Shown here: positions 1 through 6,627 of the stretch, one piece after another
Layout: each line of letters begins with the position of its first letter
How positions within the stretch are numbered: position 1 is the first letter of the stretch
Source of the DNA: CAVSWN01 sp046728115
GTDB taxonomy: Bacteria; Acidobacteriota; Vicinamibacteria; Vicinamibacterales; CAVVIG01
Assembly: GCA_046728115.1 (NCBI GenBank)
Contig: JBKPDW010000562.1
Coordinates: forward strand, 1-9,419
Length of the DNA stretch: 9,419 nt
Direction of reading: 5' to 3'
Made by a program: the position numbers and the translations under genes
The notes under the pieces: model-generated
Seen by the model: the letters and a program-made list of their open reading frames with translations, nothing else
Database searches by the model: none
Told to the model about the DNA's origin: nothing

Positions 1-279
1 GGCCGGCCTCATTACCTCTGGACGATCTTCTCGCGACGTGACGAGAGTAGCCATCTGCTCAAGGAGGGCTGGAGACGGATCGCACGCCTGATCGTGGTGG
101 CAGTGGTGATGGACGTTGTTTACCAGCTCAGGTTCCTGCACGGGATCTACCCGGCCGAGCTGATCGACATCGTCCTTGGCTTTGCGGTCCTTCCATATCT
201 CCTGTTGCGAGGACCGTTCAATCGGATCGCCCGAGTCTGGACTCACGCGAGGGGATCGTCCACGCAAACACGCGCATGA
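1..279 (+). CDS. Small integral membrane protein, 5'-partial
   Basis: The reading frame is open from the first base and stops at TGA 277-279, giving 92 codons of a protein whose start lies outside the window. Two hydrophobic segments are visible, at about residues 28-46 (IARLIVVAVVMDVVYQL) and 52-70 (PAELIDIVLGFAVLPYLLL), followed by a basic tail (RGPFNRIARVW) that would sit in the cytoplasm under the positive-inside rule. I recognise the general type, a short uncharacterised bacterial membrane protein, but no function is known to me. Its stop overlaps the next start (ATGA at 276-279), which suggests an operon with translational coupling to the DUF202 gene. The frame is clean, with no sign of decay. 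Confidence 0.75.
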   Translation, partial: GRPHYLWTIFSRRDESSHLLKEGWRRIARLIVVAVVMDVVYQLRFLHGIYPAELIDIVLGFAVLPYLLLRGPFNRIARVWTHARGSSTQTRA

Positions 280-662
280 TGAGCGAAGAATCCCCCCTTC
301 CGGATGCGACACGGCTCGCGGTGGATCGTACGCGGATGGCGGCCGATCGGACGCTGCTCGCGTGGGTGAGGACCTCCACCTCGCTGATTTCCTTCGGTTT
401 CACGATCTACAAGTTCTTTCAGTACTTGCGCGAGAGCCAGAAGATGGAGCCAATCGGCTTACTTGGTCCCCGTGGCTTCGCATTGTTGATGATCAGCATC
501 GGGGTGGTCGTGCTGGTCGTCGCCACTATTCAGCATCGGCGCGACATGAAGGAGCTGCGGACGGAGTACGGCCACGTCCGGTACTCGCTCGCGACGATGC
601 TTGCCGCACTGATCGGTACCCTAGGAGTTCTGGGGCTGCTGGCGGTCGTGTTCCGGCAGTGA
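276..662 (+). CDS. DUF202 / YidH-like membrane protein
   Basis: A 128-residue protein with the hallmark of the DUF202 family, an arginine-rich stretch running into the first helix (residues 18-40, including RTLLAWVRTSTSLISFGF). Three transmembrane segments are visible at about 33-50, 66-85 and 105-126. DUF202 proteins are small inner-membrane proteins (E. coli YidH and YidG are examples) with no firmly established biochemical role. The length fits the family and the gene looks intact. Two adjacent ATGs (276 and 279) could each start it; 276 gives the 4-base overlap with the upstream gene. No strong ribosome binding site precedes them, so translation may depend on coupling. The next gene (702 onward) follows 39 bases downstream on the same strand. 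Confidence 0.88.
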   Translation: MMSEESPLPDATRLAVDRTRMAADRTLLAWVRTSTSLISFGFTIYKFFQYLRESQKMEPIGLLGPRGFALLMISIGVVVLVVATIQHRRDMKELRTEYGHVRYSLATMLAALIGTLGVLGLLAVVFRQ

Positions 663-701
663 GCGGCCGGGCCTGAACCTGCAATTTCCGCTGGCGAGGA
701 A

Positions 702-1505
702 ATGAATATGGTGGTCACCGCTACTCAACTGACGCCGAGGAGTTGGTTCGAAATGCCCTCCACCGGCGCGCGATCGAAGCCGTCATCTGGGGTATGCCCG
801 CGGTGAATACCGATCTGATGTACCAGGCGATGGCGCGCGAGGTGAAAGGGGGCTGGAACCAGGTCGTCTACTGGTCACGGCTGCTCGATTGGAAGAACCA
901 GACGCTCACACCGAATCCCGACGCCATCTACTTCATGCCGTTCTTCAACACGGCGCAAGCCGGACCCATGGTGATCGACATCCCATCGGCGGATGGGGGC
1001 TCGATCACCGGCAGCATCATGGACTGCTGGCAGACGCCGCTGGAGGATGTCGGGCCAGCCGGCGTCGACCCCGTACTACCTCGGGTTCGCTGATCTCTCG
1101 TCCGGCCCTCTCATCATGATCATTCCGCCAGAGGGCGTCCAGGGCGGGATTAGCGATGGCTGGCAGATCACGATTCCAGACAGCGAAACGCCCGGCACCT
1201 ATCTCGTACTGGCACCGGGGCAGAAGGAGCCAGACGATGTCAGCGGGTACACCGTGCGCCGGTCGCCGACGTTCAATATCTTCTTCGGCGCGCGCCTCAC
1301 CGACGAAGACCCAACGACTGCGAAACAGACGCTCGCGCAGTTGAAGATGTATCCGTACGCGCAACGTGACAGCCCGCCGCCTATGGACATCCTCGACGTC
1401 GGCACGCGCGCCTGGAGCGGCGCGCCTCCGCGTGGGATGGAGTATTGGCAGCGGCTCGACGACGTCATCCAGCGGGAGCCGGTCGAGCCGCGCGACGTCT
1501 GGTGA
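702..1505 (+). pseudogene. Chimeric, frameshifted DUF1254 pseudogene
   Basis: Three blocks are visible. A start with a ribosome-binding-like GAGGA (696-700) and ATGs at 702 and 708 encodes a short N-terminus ending in TQLTP. The frame then slips near 735, as if one base were lost, and continues as EELVRNALHRRAIEAVIWGM through TPNPDAIYFMPFFNT to DCWQTPLEDVGPAGVD, typical DUF1254 N-terminal sequence. Around 1064-1075 it jumps to another frame reading TPYYLGFADL, IIPPEGVQGGISDGWQ, RRSPTFNIFFGARL and PPRGMEYWQRLDDVIQREPV. That second block again covers the middle of a DUF1254 domain but in the style of a different paralog. It stops at 1505 just after EPVEPRD, where relatives continue into a DUF1214 domain. 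I infer a deletion between two tandem DUF1254 genes plus loss of the 3' end. DUF1254 proteins are usually secreted or periplasmic and uncharacterised. The product is almost certainly non-functional. Confidence 0.82.
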
Positions 1506-3744
1506 CGGTTGCCGCCGTGTCCACGACAGGCGGCGGAACATCGCCCTGCAGGTACTCTGTAATGCGTTGCTCCATCTGCGGCGGAAACGGCGGAACCGGC
1601 CCGGCGATCCGGTCGCGGTAGATCCGCAGCATTACTTCCTGGAAGACCGGCAGTGCCACGCGGCCTCCCGTTTCTTTCGAGCCGAGCGAATGACTGTCAT
1701 CGAACCCGATGCGAACGGCGACGGTGACACCGTCGGGGCCATAGGTCGAGCCGACGAAGAGCGCGTCTTTGAAGTCGTTGGTCGTGCCGGTTTTGCCCAT
1801 CACAGCAATCGGAAACGCGCGGGAGTCCAAGGCATGCGCCGTACCCGTCGGGATGCGCACCACACCCCGCAGGCCTTCCTGGATGAGCAGGAGCGCGCCG
1901 ACTGGCGTCGAGCTGCGCACGCCGCGGTGTTCGTGCTCGCTCACGACCTCACCAGATGCACCGACGATCTGACGTATCACGTGCGGCTGGACGAGCACGC
2001 CAGATGCAATCGTGCGGTAGGCCGTCGCCAGCTCCATCAAGCTGACTTCCGAGGCCCCCAACGCCGTCGTCGCGTAGCGCTGCAAGGGCGTTTGCACGCC
2101 GAGGCTTCGCGACGTCCGCAGAACGGCGTCAATCCCAATCTGTTCGGTGATCCAAATCGCGACGGCATTTCTCGATTCGGCCAGCGCTCTCCGGATCGGA
2201 ATTAGCCCCTTGAAGCGGCCGTCATAATTCGAAATCCATTTCGGGACGCTGGCATTGCCATTCGGCACGCTGATGGGCTCGTCGGGTACAAGGGTCTCGA
2301 GCGTGAAGTCTCCGTGCTGGAACGCGGCCAGGTAAACGATCGGCTTCATGGCCGACCCCGGTTGCCGCAGCGACTGCCTCACACGATTGAAGTCGCTATA
2401 GGACGTGGCGCGACCGCGATAGACCTGCCGTCCGCCGATCTCCGCCAGAATGCTGCCGTCGGCATTCTTCAGGACCACGACCGAACCTTGGATCATCCCG
2501 CGAGCGCTCGCGTGCCGCTGCTCATACCGCTCCAGCCCATGCTCCAACGCGTCGCTCACAATACGCTGCACGCGGGTGTCGACCGTCGAGTACACCTGAA
2601 CGCGTCCCTGGAGGAGATCGTCAACACTCAGGTCGGTGTGTGCGGTTTTGATCTCGTCGAGGATATGTTCGATGACCGCCGACGAGGGGATGACCGGCGG
2701 TCCGTGTCGCGCCACGATTGGAAGCGGACGCGCGAGGGCAGCCTTCATCGTCTCTCGAGAAATGAAACCGTCTGCCGCCATCAAGCCCAGAATCTGATCC
2801 CTGCGGCGAACAACTCGCGTGCTGTCACTCGCTGTCGGCGCGTAGTACCGAGCAGACTTGGGGATCCCCGCGAGAAGGGCTGCCTTGTCGGCATCGTCAG
2901 TCGTGAACGTGGACAGGGATCGGCCGAAGTAGTACTCCGCTGCCGTCGCAAATCCATACTGACCGTTCCCCATGTACACGAGGCTCACGTATCGGGCGAG
3001 AATCTCTTCCTTCGCTCGGCGTTTTGACCCAAACCGCTCGGACATCCGCTGTTCGACCCATAACGACAGTCGAATCTCCTCGCGCTTCCGAGCGAGCATC
3101 TTGACGCTTCGAGCGCCGATGACCGACGACAAGGCACGAGCCACGAGACCAGCGTGCGAGATGCGATCGCCGTTTTCTAGCGCCGCGTGATCCCGAATAA
3201 AGCTTCCGCGCACGAGCTGCTGGGTGATCGTCGATCCCCCTTGCGGGAAGATTGCCGCACTGTTCACCTCGCGCCCCACACCGCTCACGAGGCGCGCCAG
3301 CAAGGTGCCGACCCTGACTTTGACCAACACGCGAGGCAGGCTCGAATAGCTCACACCGTTGTGTGAGAAGAAGCGCTTGTCCTCCGCGGCAAGGATGGCG
3401 TCGCGAACGATCGGCGGAATGTCCTCATATGAGGTGATCTGTCGATACTCTCGGGCGAGCTCGATGAGCGGCTGGCCATTCGTGTCGTAGACGTGACCGA
3501 TGGTCGAGAGCTCGAATCGCGTGAAGGAGCCCAAATCGGGAAGGTTCGTACGGTCGAAGTAGAGGTGATGGATGGCGCCCGCGAGGGGAATGGCGACGGC
3601 CAAAAACGTGACGATAGCGATGGAGGCGCAGGCGAGAAACGCCGTGCGACGACGCGTCCAACGTGATCCGCCTCGCCGAAGACCAGGGCTTCCCCGGACG
3701 GGCGCAACGGCGCCCACACCCGCGTGCGCCGCCATCATCTTCAC
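1465..3744 (-). CDS. Class A penicillin-binding protein (PBP1-type)
   Basis: A bifunctional peptidoglycan synthase of 759 residues: it polymerises lipid II glycan strands and cross-links their peptides on the outer face of the inner membrane. A basic cytoplasmic tail precedes one transmembrane anchor (about 34-58). The GT51 glycosyltransferase shows EDKRFFSHNG (121-130, catalytic Glu121), QGGSTITQQLV (168-178) and the second acidic motif KEEILARYVSLVYMGNGQYG (245-264). The transpeptidase shows all three penicillin-binding motifs: SAMK (464-467, nucleophile Ser464), SRN (524-526) and KTGT (651-654). The glycosyltransferase has a longer than usual insert (about 181-220). The start is probably GTG at 3744, overlapping the upstream stop as GTGA; in-frame ATGs at 3738 and 3735 are alternatives. 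The last residues overlap the broken DUF1254 gene on the other strand by 41 bases, and the extreme C-terminus (RRRAARPAPAG) may be read-through past a deletion junction. All catalytic motifs are present. Confidence 0.95.
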   Translation of the reverse strand: MKMMAAHAGVGAVAPVRGSPGLRRGGSRWTRRRTAFLACASIAIVTFLAVAIPLAGAIHHLYFDRTNLPDLGSFTRFELSTIGHVYDTNGQPLIELAREYRQITSYEDIPPIVRDAILAAEDKRFFSHNGVSYSSLPRVLVKVRVGTLLARLVSGVGREVNSAAIFPQGGSTITQQLVRGSFIRDHAALENGDRISHAGLVARALSSVIGARSVKMLARKREEIRLSLWVEQRMSERFGSKRRAKEEILARYVSLVYMGNGQYGFATAAEYYFGRSLSTFTTDDADKAALLAGIPKSARYYAPTASDSTRVVRRRDQILGLMAADGFISRETMKAALARPLPIVARHGPPVIPSSAVIEHILDEIKTAHTDLSVDDLLQGRVQVYSTVDTRVQRIVSDALEHGLERYEQRHASARGMIQGSVVVLKNADGSILAEIGGRQVYRGRATSYSDFNRVRQSLRQPGSAMKPIVYLAAFQHGDFTLETLVPDEPISVPNGNASVPKWISNYDGRFKGLIPIRRALAESRNAVAIWITEQIGIDAVLRTSRSLGVQTPLQRYATTALGASEVSLMELATAYRTIASGVLVQPHVIRQIVGASGEVVSEHEHRGVRSSTPVGALLLIQEGLRGVVRIPTGTAHALDSRAFPIAVMGKTGTTNDFKDALFVGSTYGPDGVTVAVRIGFDDSHSLGSKETGGRVALPVFQEVMLRIYRDRIAGPVPPFPPQMEQRITEYLQGDVPPPVVDTAATVTRRRAARPAPAG

Positions 3745-4382
3745 CGCTTCACGACCTCGACGACCGGCTCGTCCGCACGTGCCACGTCGACCGCGGGTGG
3801 CACCTCGACGCGTGCGTCATGGCCGTTACGCGCCGTTGGACGGTCCGTGTTGCCAAAATCCCCCTTGGTCTCACCGGCCGAGGCGATGTCGAGCGCTCCG
3901 GTCTGCTCGAGAATCTGCTTGCCCTTGCGGGTCCAGTCCGAGTCGTCCGCGTGAACTGAGAGCAGAATGCCGCCCTTCCGCATCCTGCCTTCGTAGCGCT
4001 TGGCCTCGTACTCTGGCATCCCCAGACCGATCAAAGCCCCGGCGATGCCGCCCAGCGCCCCACCCGCGCCCATCCCCGCCAGCGCGCCCATGATGGGCCC
4101 GGCCGCGATGAACGGACCCACCCCAGGGATCGCCAGGGCGCCAATTCCAGCCAGCCAGCCCAGCGCTCCCCCGATCACGGCGCCCGATCCTGCGCCGGCA
4201 GACGCGCCTTCCGGGGCTTTCGTACCTTTTTGATGGGCGAACTCCTTCGACCCCGCATTCTCCGGAAACAGGACCGAGATGTCCGTGTTCCGGAATCTCT
4301 GCGCTCGCAGCGTGTTAACGGCGGCGTCCGCCGCCTCGTGAGTCGGATAAATGCCAAACACCGCCGTGTTCTTGCCAGACAT
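3741..4382 (-). CDS. Glycine-rich general stress protein, YflT-like
   Basis: A 213-residue protein beginning with a short alpha/beta domain (about 4-40: TAVFGIYPTHEAADAAVNTL, then FRNTDISVLFPE) of the type in Bacillus general stress proteins YflT/GSP17M. A long glycine/alanine-rich hydrophobic block follows (about 61-121), with many GxxxG or small-xxx-small steps and a proline break (IPGVGP), probably a membrane-inserting hairpin. A second ferredoxin-like piece follows (about 122-165, with RMRKGGILLSVHADDSDW), then a polar tail. An ideal AAGGAGG lies 6 bases before the ATG at 4382 and fixes the start. It follows the DUF3309 gene by 18 bases and overlaps the penicillin-binding protein gene at GTGA, so it is likely in one transcript with both. 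Its biochemical role is unknown to me; the link to stress comes from the family. Confidence 0.82.
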   Translation of the reverse strand: MSGKNTAVFGIYPTHEAADAAVNTLRAQRFRNTDISVLFPENAGSKEFAHQKGTKAPEGASAGAGSGAVIGGALGWLAGIGALAIPGVGPFIAAGPIMGALAGMGAGGALGGIAGALIGLGMPEYEAKRYEGRMRKGGILLSVHADDSDWTRKGKQILEQTGALDIASAGETKGDFGNTDRPTARNGHDARVEVPPAVDVARADEPVVEVVKR

Positions 4383-4388
4383 ACCGCG

Positions 4389-4395
4389 CCTCCTT
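4389..4395 (-). promoter_or_regulatory. Strong ribosome binding site
   Basis: On the minus strand this reads AAGGAGG, a full Shine-Dalgarno match, 6 bases before the ATG at 4382. It sets the start of the glycine-rich stress protein. Confidence 0.8.
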
Positions 4396-4400
4396 CGACG

Positions 4401-4553
4401 TCACAGCCGACCTGACAGCAACAAGACCACCAGGATCACCAAGACCAGACCCAGACCCCCACTTGGGTAATACCCCCAGCTACGGCTGTGCGGCCAAGTG
4501 GGGAGCGCGCCGAGCAGCATCAGCGCCGCGAGAACGATCAGAATGGTCACCAT
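4401..4553 (-). CDS. DUF3309 small membrane peptide (50 aa)
   Basis: A 50-residue hydrophobic peptide, easily missed because of its size: MVTILIVLAALMLLGALPTW at the start, then the characteristic loop PHSRSWGYYPSGGLG, and a second hydrophobic helix ending in LSGRL. The LGALPTWP...WGYYPSGGLG pattern is diagnostic of DUF3309, a family of tiny two-helix membrane proteins of unknown function, and the length is normal. The ATG at 4553 has AAGGAG 5 bases upstream (4559-4564). The stop is TGA at 4401-4403. The gene overlaps the end of the upstream truncated reading frame by 7 bases and precedes the stress-protein gene by 18 bases, so it sits inside a minus-strand operon. Confidence 0.88.
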   Translation of the reverse strand: MVTILIVLAALMLLGALPTWPHSRSWGYYPSGGLGLVLVILVVLLLSGRL

Positions 4554-4753
4554 GTTGTCTCCTTACCAAATGCAAATCGCGCGTCGTCGAACCACCAGGA
4601 TAGCGAGGTGGCGGGCAGCACGTGACCCGGGATCTCCACGGGCTGACTGAACGTGAGAATCGTCTGCTTGTTGAACTCGTCGGCTCTGGCACTCCCGGCC
4701 GACGCCACTCCAAGCACCGCCACAGCGAACGCGACTGCAACTGTTTTCATCAT
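4547..4753 (-). pseudogene. Truncated secreted protein remnant
   Basis: A 68-residue reading frame with a clean signal peptide (MMKTVAVAFAVAVLGVASAG, predicted cleavage after SARA) followed by DEFNKQTILTFSQPVEIPG and HVLPA. I recognise this as the start of a family of small secreted proteins, frequent in Acidobacteriota, which normally run to well over 100 residues and continue from a VLPAGTY-type motif into a beta-rich domain. Here sequence after VLPA is unlike the family (TSLSWWFDDARFAFGKETTW) and stops at once, with the ribosome binding site and start of the DUF3309 gene within its last codons. I infer that a deletion removed the rest and fused the stub to the next gene's leader. Alternatively it could be a genuine short secreted peptide. 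The start is one of two adjacent ATGs (4753 or 4750), with only a weak purine-rich stretch upstream. Confidence 0.55.
4559..4564 (-). promoter_or_regulatory. Ribosome binding site for the DUF3309 peptide
   Basis: Minus-strand AAGGAG, 5 bases before the ATG at 4553. It lies inside the end of the preceding truncated reading frame, encoding the Lys-Glu near that frame's C-terminus. Confidence 0.7.
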
Positions 4754-4799
4754 CGATGTCTGTCTCTTTCTAGGAATGTGAACAAACTCGCGCGTGCAC

Positions 4800-5354
4800 T
4801 CATTTCTTCTCTCGTGTCAGGAGGTCAAAGATCAGTCCGCCGACACCGCCGGCGGCCGCTCCGACGCCTGCCCCTTTCTTTCCACCCGCCAGCGCGCCGA
4901 TCGCGGTCCCGGCGCCCGCGCTGCCGCCGATAATCAGCGCCTCTTTTTCCCATGATCGTGTGGTGGCGCGTTGTGGCTTCGAACGGCGCTGGACGATCGC
5001 CGGCGCGCGGATCACGTCCTGGCGGCTCGCATGTTCGTTGAGCTGGACTGGATGCAGGCCATCGCCGTCGACCAGATACACAGACCGGACGTCGCTCGCT
5101 TGTCGTTGCGGAATGATCAATTGGGCGGGGCGGCCATCTGCCAGCGTGATCGGGACAATCGTGCCGTGGATTGGCCCACTCGGAGTCGCGACACTGCCGG
5201 TATATGCGCCGGACACGCCATACTGTTGCTCAATCTGGTTGGGATCGAGCGTCCTGGCGTCTGCGGCGCATCCAGAAACGCCAGCAGCCATCATCAACGC
5301 CGACACGAGCCCTACGAGCACCTTGGTCCACGCCGACGGCAGAATCTTCGTCAT
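4800..5354 (-). CDS. Glycine-zipper lipoprotein
   Basis: A 184-residue predicted lipoprotein. From the ATG at 5354 it has a basic N-terminus, a hydrophobic signal segment and a lipobox VSGC, making Cys29 the likely lipidated residue after signal peptidase II cleavage. The start is supported by GAGAGGAG 8 bases upstream; an in-frame ATG 12 codons earlier would spoil the signal peptide. The middle (about 40-105) looks like a small beta domain with no family I can name (including GSVATPSGPIHGTIVPITL). The last 45 or so residues form a glycine zipper (IIGGSAGAGTAIGALAGG, GAGVGAAAGGVGGLIFDLL) ending in basic residues, as in SlyB-like outer-membrane lipoproteins and other glycine-zipper 2TM proteins. 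It lies 59 bases after the preceding secreted glycine-zipper gene on the same strand, probably co-transcribed. The function is unknown; an envelope-stability role is inference. Confidence 0.8.
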   Translation of the reverse strand: MTKILPSAWTKVLVGLVSALMMAAGVSGCAADARTLDPNQIEQQYGVSGAYTGSVATPSGPIHGTIVPITLADGRPAQLIIPQRQASDVRSVYLVDGDGLHPVQLNEHASRQDVIRAPAIVQRRSKPQRATTRSWEKEALIIGGSAGAGTAIGALAGGKKGAGVGAAAGGVGGLIFDLLTREKK

Positions 5355-5413
5355 CAATGCGTCTCCTCTCAGCGTCGACAACACAAACAAACATCACGCG
5401 CACGGACCCGGTG

Positions 5414-6196
5414 CTAGCGCTCCGCCTGCAGGCTCACGGGCTTATCCAGCCTGAAGCTGAGAAGCGTTTCGGCAGGTACGCGCACATCTTTTCCTTTATT
5501 GAGCACTTGGACCCCGGCGCCGCCGGCCGCGCCGACCAGCACCCCGATAGCCGCGCCCTTCGCGCCGCCCGCAATCGCTCCGATGATGGTGCCCAGTGCG
5601 GCTCCGCCACCGACCGTCTCGGCGGTCCGTTTGTTCTTGCCGATGCCGGTCCCGCTGTCCGTCTTCACGTCGCCGGTACTTAGAAGGTAGCGTCGCCCGC
5701 CGACCGTCATCGATTGCATGTCGAGCACGATGTCGGGGCTGCCCGTCGTTCCACCGGAAGACACCTCGCGCACGACGAGTACCGCGTGAGATCCGGCGGG
5801 GATGATGACAATGTCTGACTCGCCGAGGATGTCGCGCTCGACGACGGCCGAAAAGGTTTGATTGACGACGGCAGTCGAGGAGTCGATGTCCTCAGACGTT
5901 CTTACCGTGAGCTCCGTGCCGCTCGGAAGCGTCTCGACTCGACGGCTACTTCCGCTCGTCCCGACTGCGGCATTTTGCTGGCTCGAGGGCGCGAATTCGA
6001 TCGCATCGACTTGGTTTGCGTTGTATCGACGTGACACGCCAGCGGTATCCTCGAAGGTAATTGTTCGAGCGGCGACGCTCACCACTCGACCCGGTACCCG
6101 CGTGCCGTCCGTCAGAATCAACGTGTCGGCTGACGCGATAACCGCGAGCGACACCACGCAGAGGCTCATCGCTGTGGCGATGACGATTCTTTTCAT
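5414..6196 (-). CDS. Secreted glycine-zipper protein, first gene of the minus-strand run
   Basis: A 260-residue exported protein. The signal peptide covers residues 1-23 with a standard ASA cleavage site before Asp24. The mature protein begins with a small beta-barrel-like stretch (LTDGTRVPGRVVSVAARTIT, through IEFAP at 70), then a beta-rich region about 86-175 (LPSGTELTVRTSEDIDSSTA, IIPAGSHAVLVVREV, RRYLLSTGDV). A glycine-zipper hairpin follows at about 196-228 and a terminal beta motif RVPAETLLSFRLDKPVSL. This layout recurs in uncharacterised secreted proteins of Acidobacteriota. GAAGGAAG lies 6 bases before the ATG at 6196. It heads a co-directional series of envelope genes, and the roughly 185 bases upstream could hold the promoter. 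The gene is intact. No biochemical role is known to me; insertion of the zipper into the outer membrane or oligomerisation is plausible. Confidence 0.8.
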   Translation of the reverse strand: MKRIVIATAMSLCVVSLAVIASADTLILTDGTRVPGRVVSVAARTITFEDTAGVSRRYNANQVDAIEFAPSSQQNAAVGTSGSSRRVETLPSGTELTVRTSEDIDSSTAVVNQTFSAVVERDILGESDIVIIPAGSHAVLVVREVSSGGTTGSPDIVLDMQSMTVGGRRYLLSTGDVKTDSGTGIGKNKRTAETVGGGAALGTIIGAIAGGAKGAAIGVLVGAAGGAGVQVLNKGKDVRVPAETLLSFRLDKPVSLQAER

Positions 6197-6249
6197 CAGG
6201 CACTTCCTTCTGGAATGACGACTCGAAGATTACGGGAGCCCGGCGGACC

Positions 6250-6260
6250 AGGATGATCCT
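6250..6260. repeat. Short interrupted palindrome upstream of the minus-strand run
   Basis: AGGAT-G-ATCCT is an 11-base inverted repeat about 54 bases before the ATG at 6196. It lies in the only sizeable gap upstream of the secreted glycine-zipper gene, where an operator would be expected. Short palindromes also arise by chance, and I see no convincing -35/-10 pair with it. Confidence 0.3.
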
Positions 6261-6382
6261 AGGGGCGATATGCGACCGAGGTGTGTACCCAACAGCACAT
6301 CCTTAACCCGCGCCGGTCGCACGCGGCACGTGCTGACTTCGAGGACGAGCAGTCTCCTCGTCGCCTTAACGCGATGACTTAC

Positions 6383-6627
6383 TCAGGCGGACAGTGGTGA
6401 AGTGACCGGACCGCGTGCTTTCAGTTCTTGTTCGGCGCGAAACCAATCGTCACTGTCCAAGCATCCGACGCACCCCTACGCAGATAAATCTCGTACGCGC
6501 GAACGGCTATGTCGTTGGGCGACAGCACGATGAATGCCGGTAAGCCTTGGTTCGGGGTGTCCTGCGCCGCTGGCGCGCTCAGGGTCTGAATGTTGTTCGT
6601 GATGTGGGCGCAGCGCCCACTCCGATC
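6383..6627 (-). pseudogene. Frameshifted DUF2934 remnant
   Basis: On the minus strand, one frame reads LSPNDIAVRAYEIYLRRGAS (from 6525 downward) and, after a one-base slip at about 6452-6465, another reads DDWFRAEQELKARGPVTSPL and stops at 6383. Joined, they give the compact DUF2934 signature: IAxRAYExYxxRG, a short acidic linker, then DWxxAExEL. DUF2934 proteins are small (often 60-100 residues), soluble and of unknown function. No ATG is found before the first block, and a stop lies in frame at 6628-6630, so the N-terminus is also damaged or in another frame. The match is short but spaced as in the family. It sits upstream of the secreted glycine-zipper gene on the same strand. Confidence 0.65.
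6604..6620. repeat. Perfect 17-base palindrome
   Basis: GTGGGCGC-A-GCGCCCAC has two perfect 8-base arms around one central base. No T-run follows on either strand and the loop would be too small for a good rho-independent terminator. It could be a regulator binding site. It lies in the otherwise gene-poor stretch next to the DUF2934 remnant. Confidence 0.55.

Noticed and set aside
1366..2205. Long plus-strand frame opposite the penicillin-binding protein
   Set aside because: It is a shadow of a well-supported gene on the other strand; arginine-rich with no domain.
6197..6300. Possible minus-strand promoter (TTGGGT, 16-base gap, TATCGC)
   Set aside because: Only half of each hexamer matches the consensus, which is not enough in GC-rich DNA.
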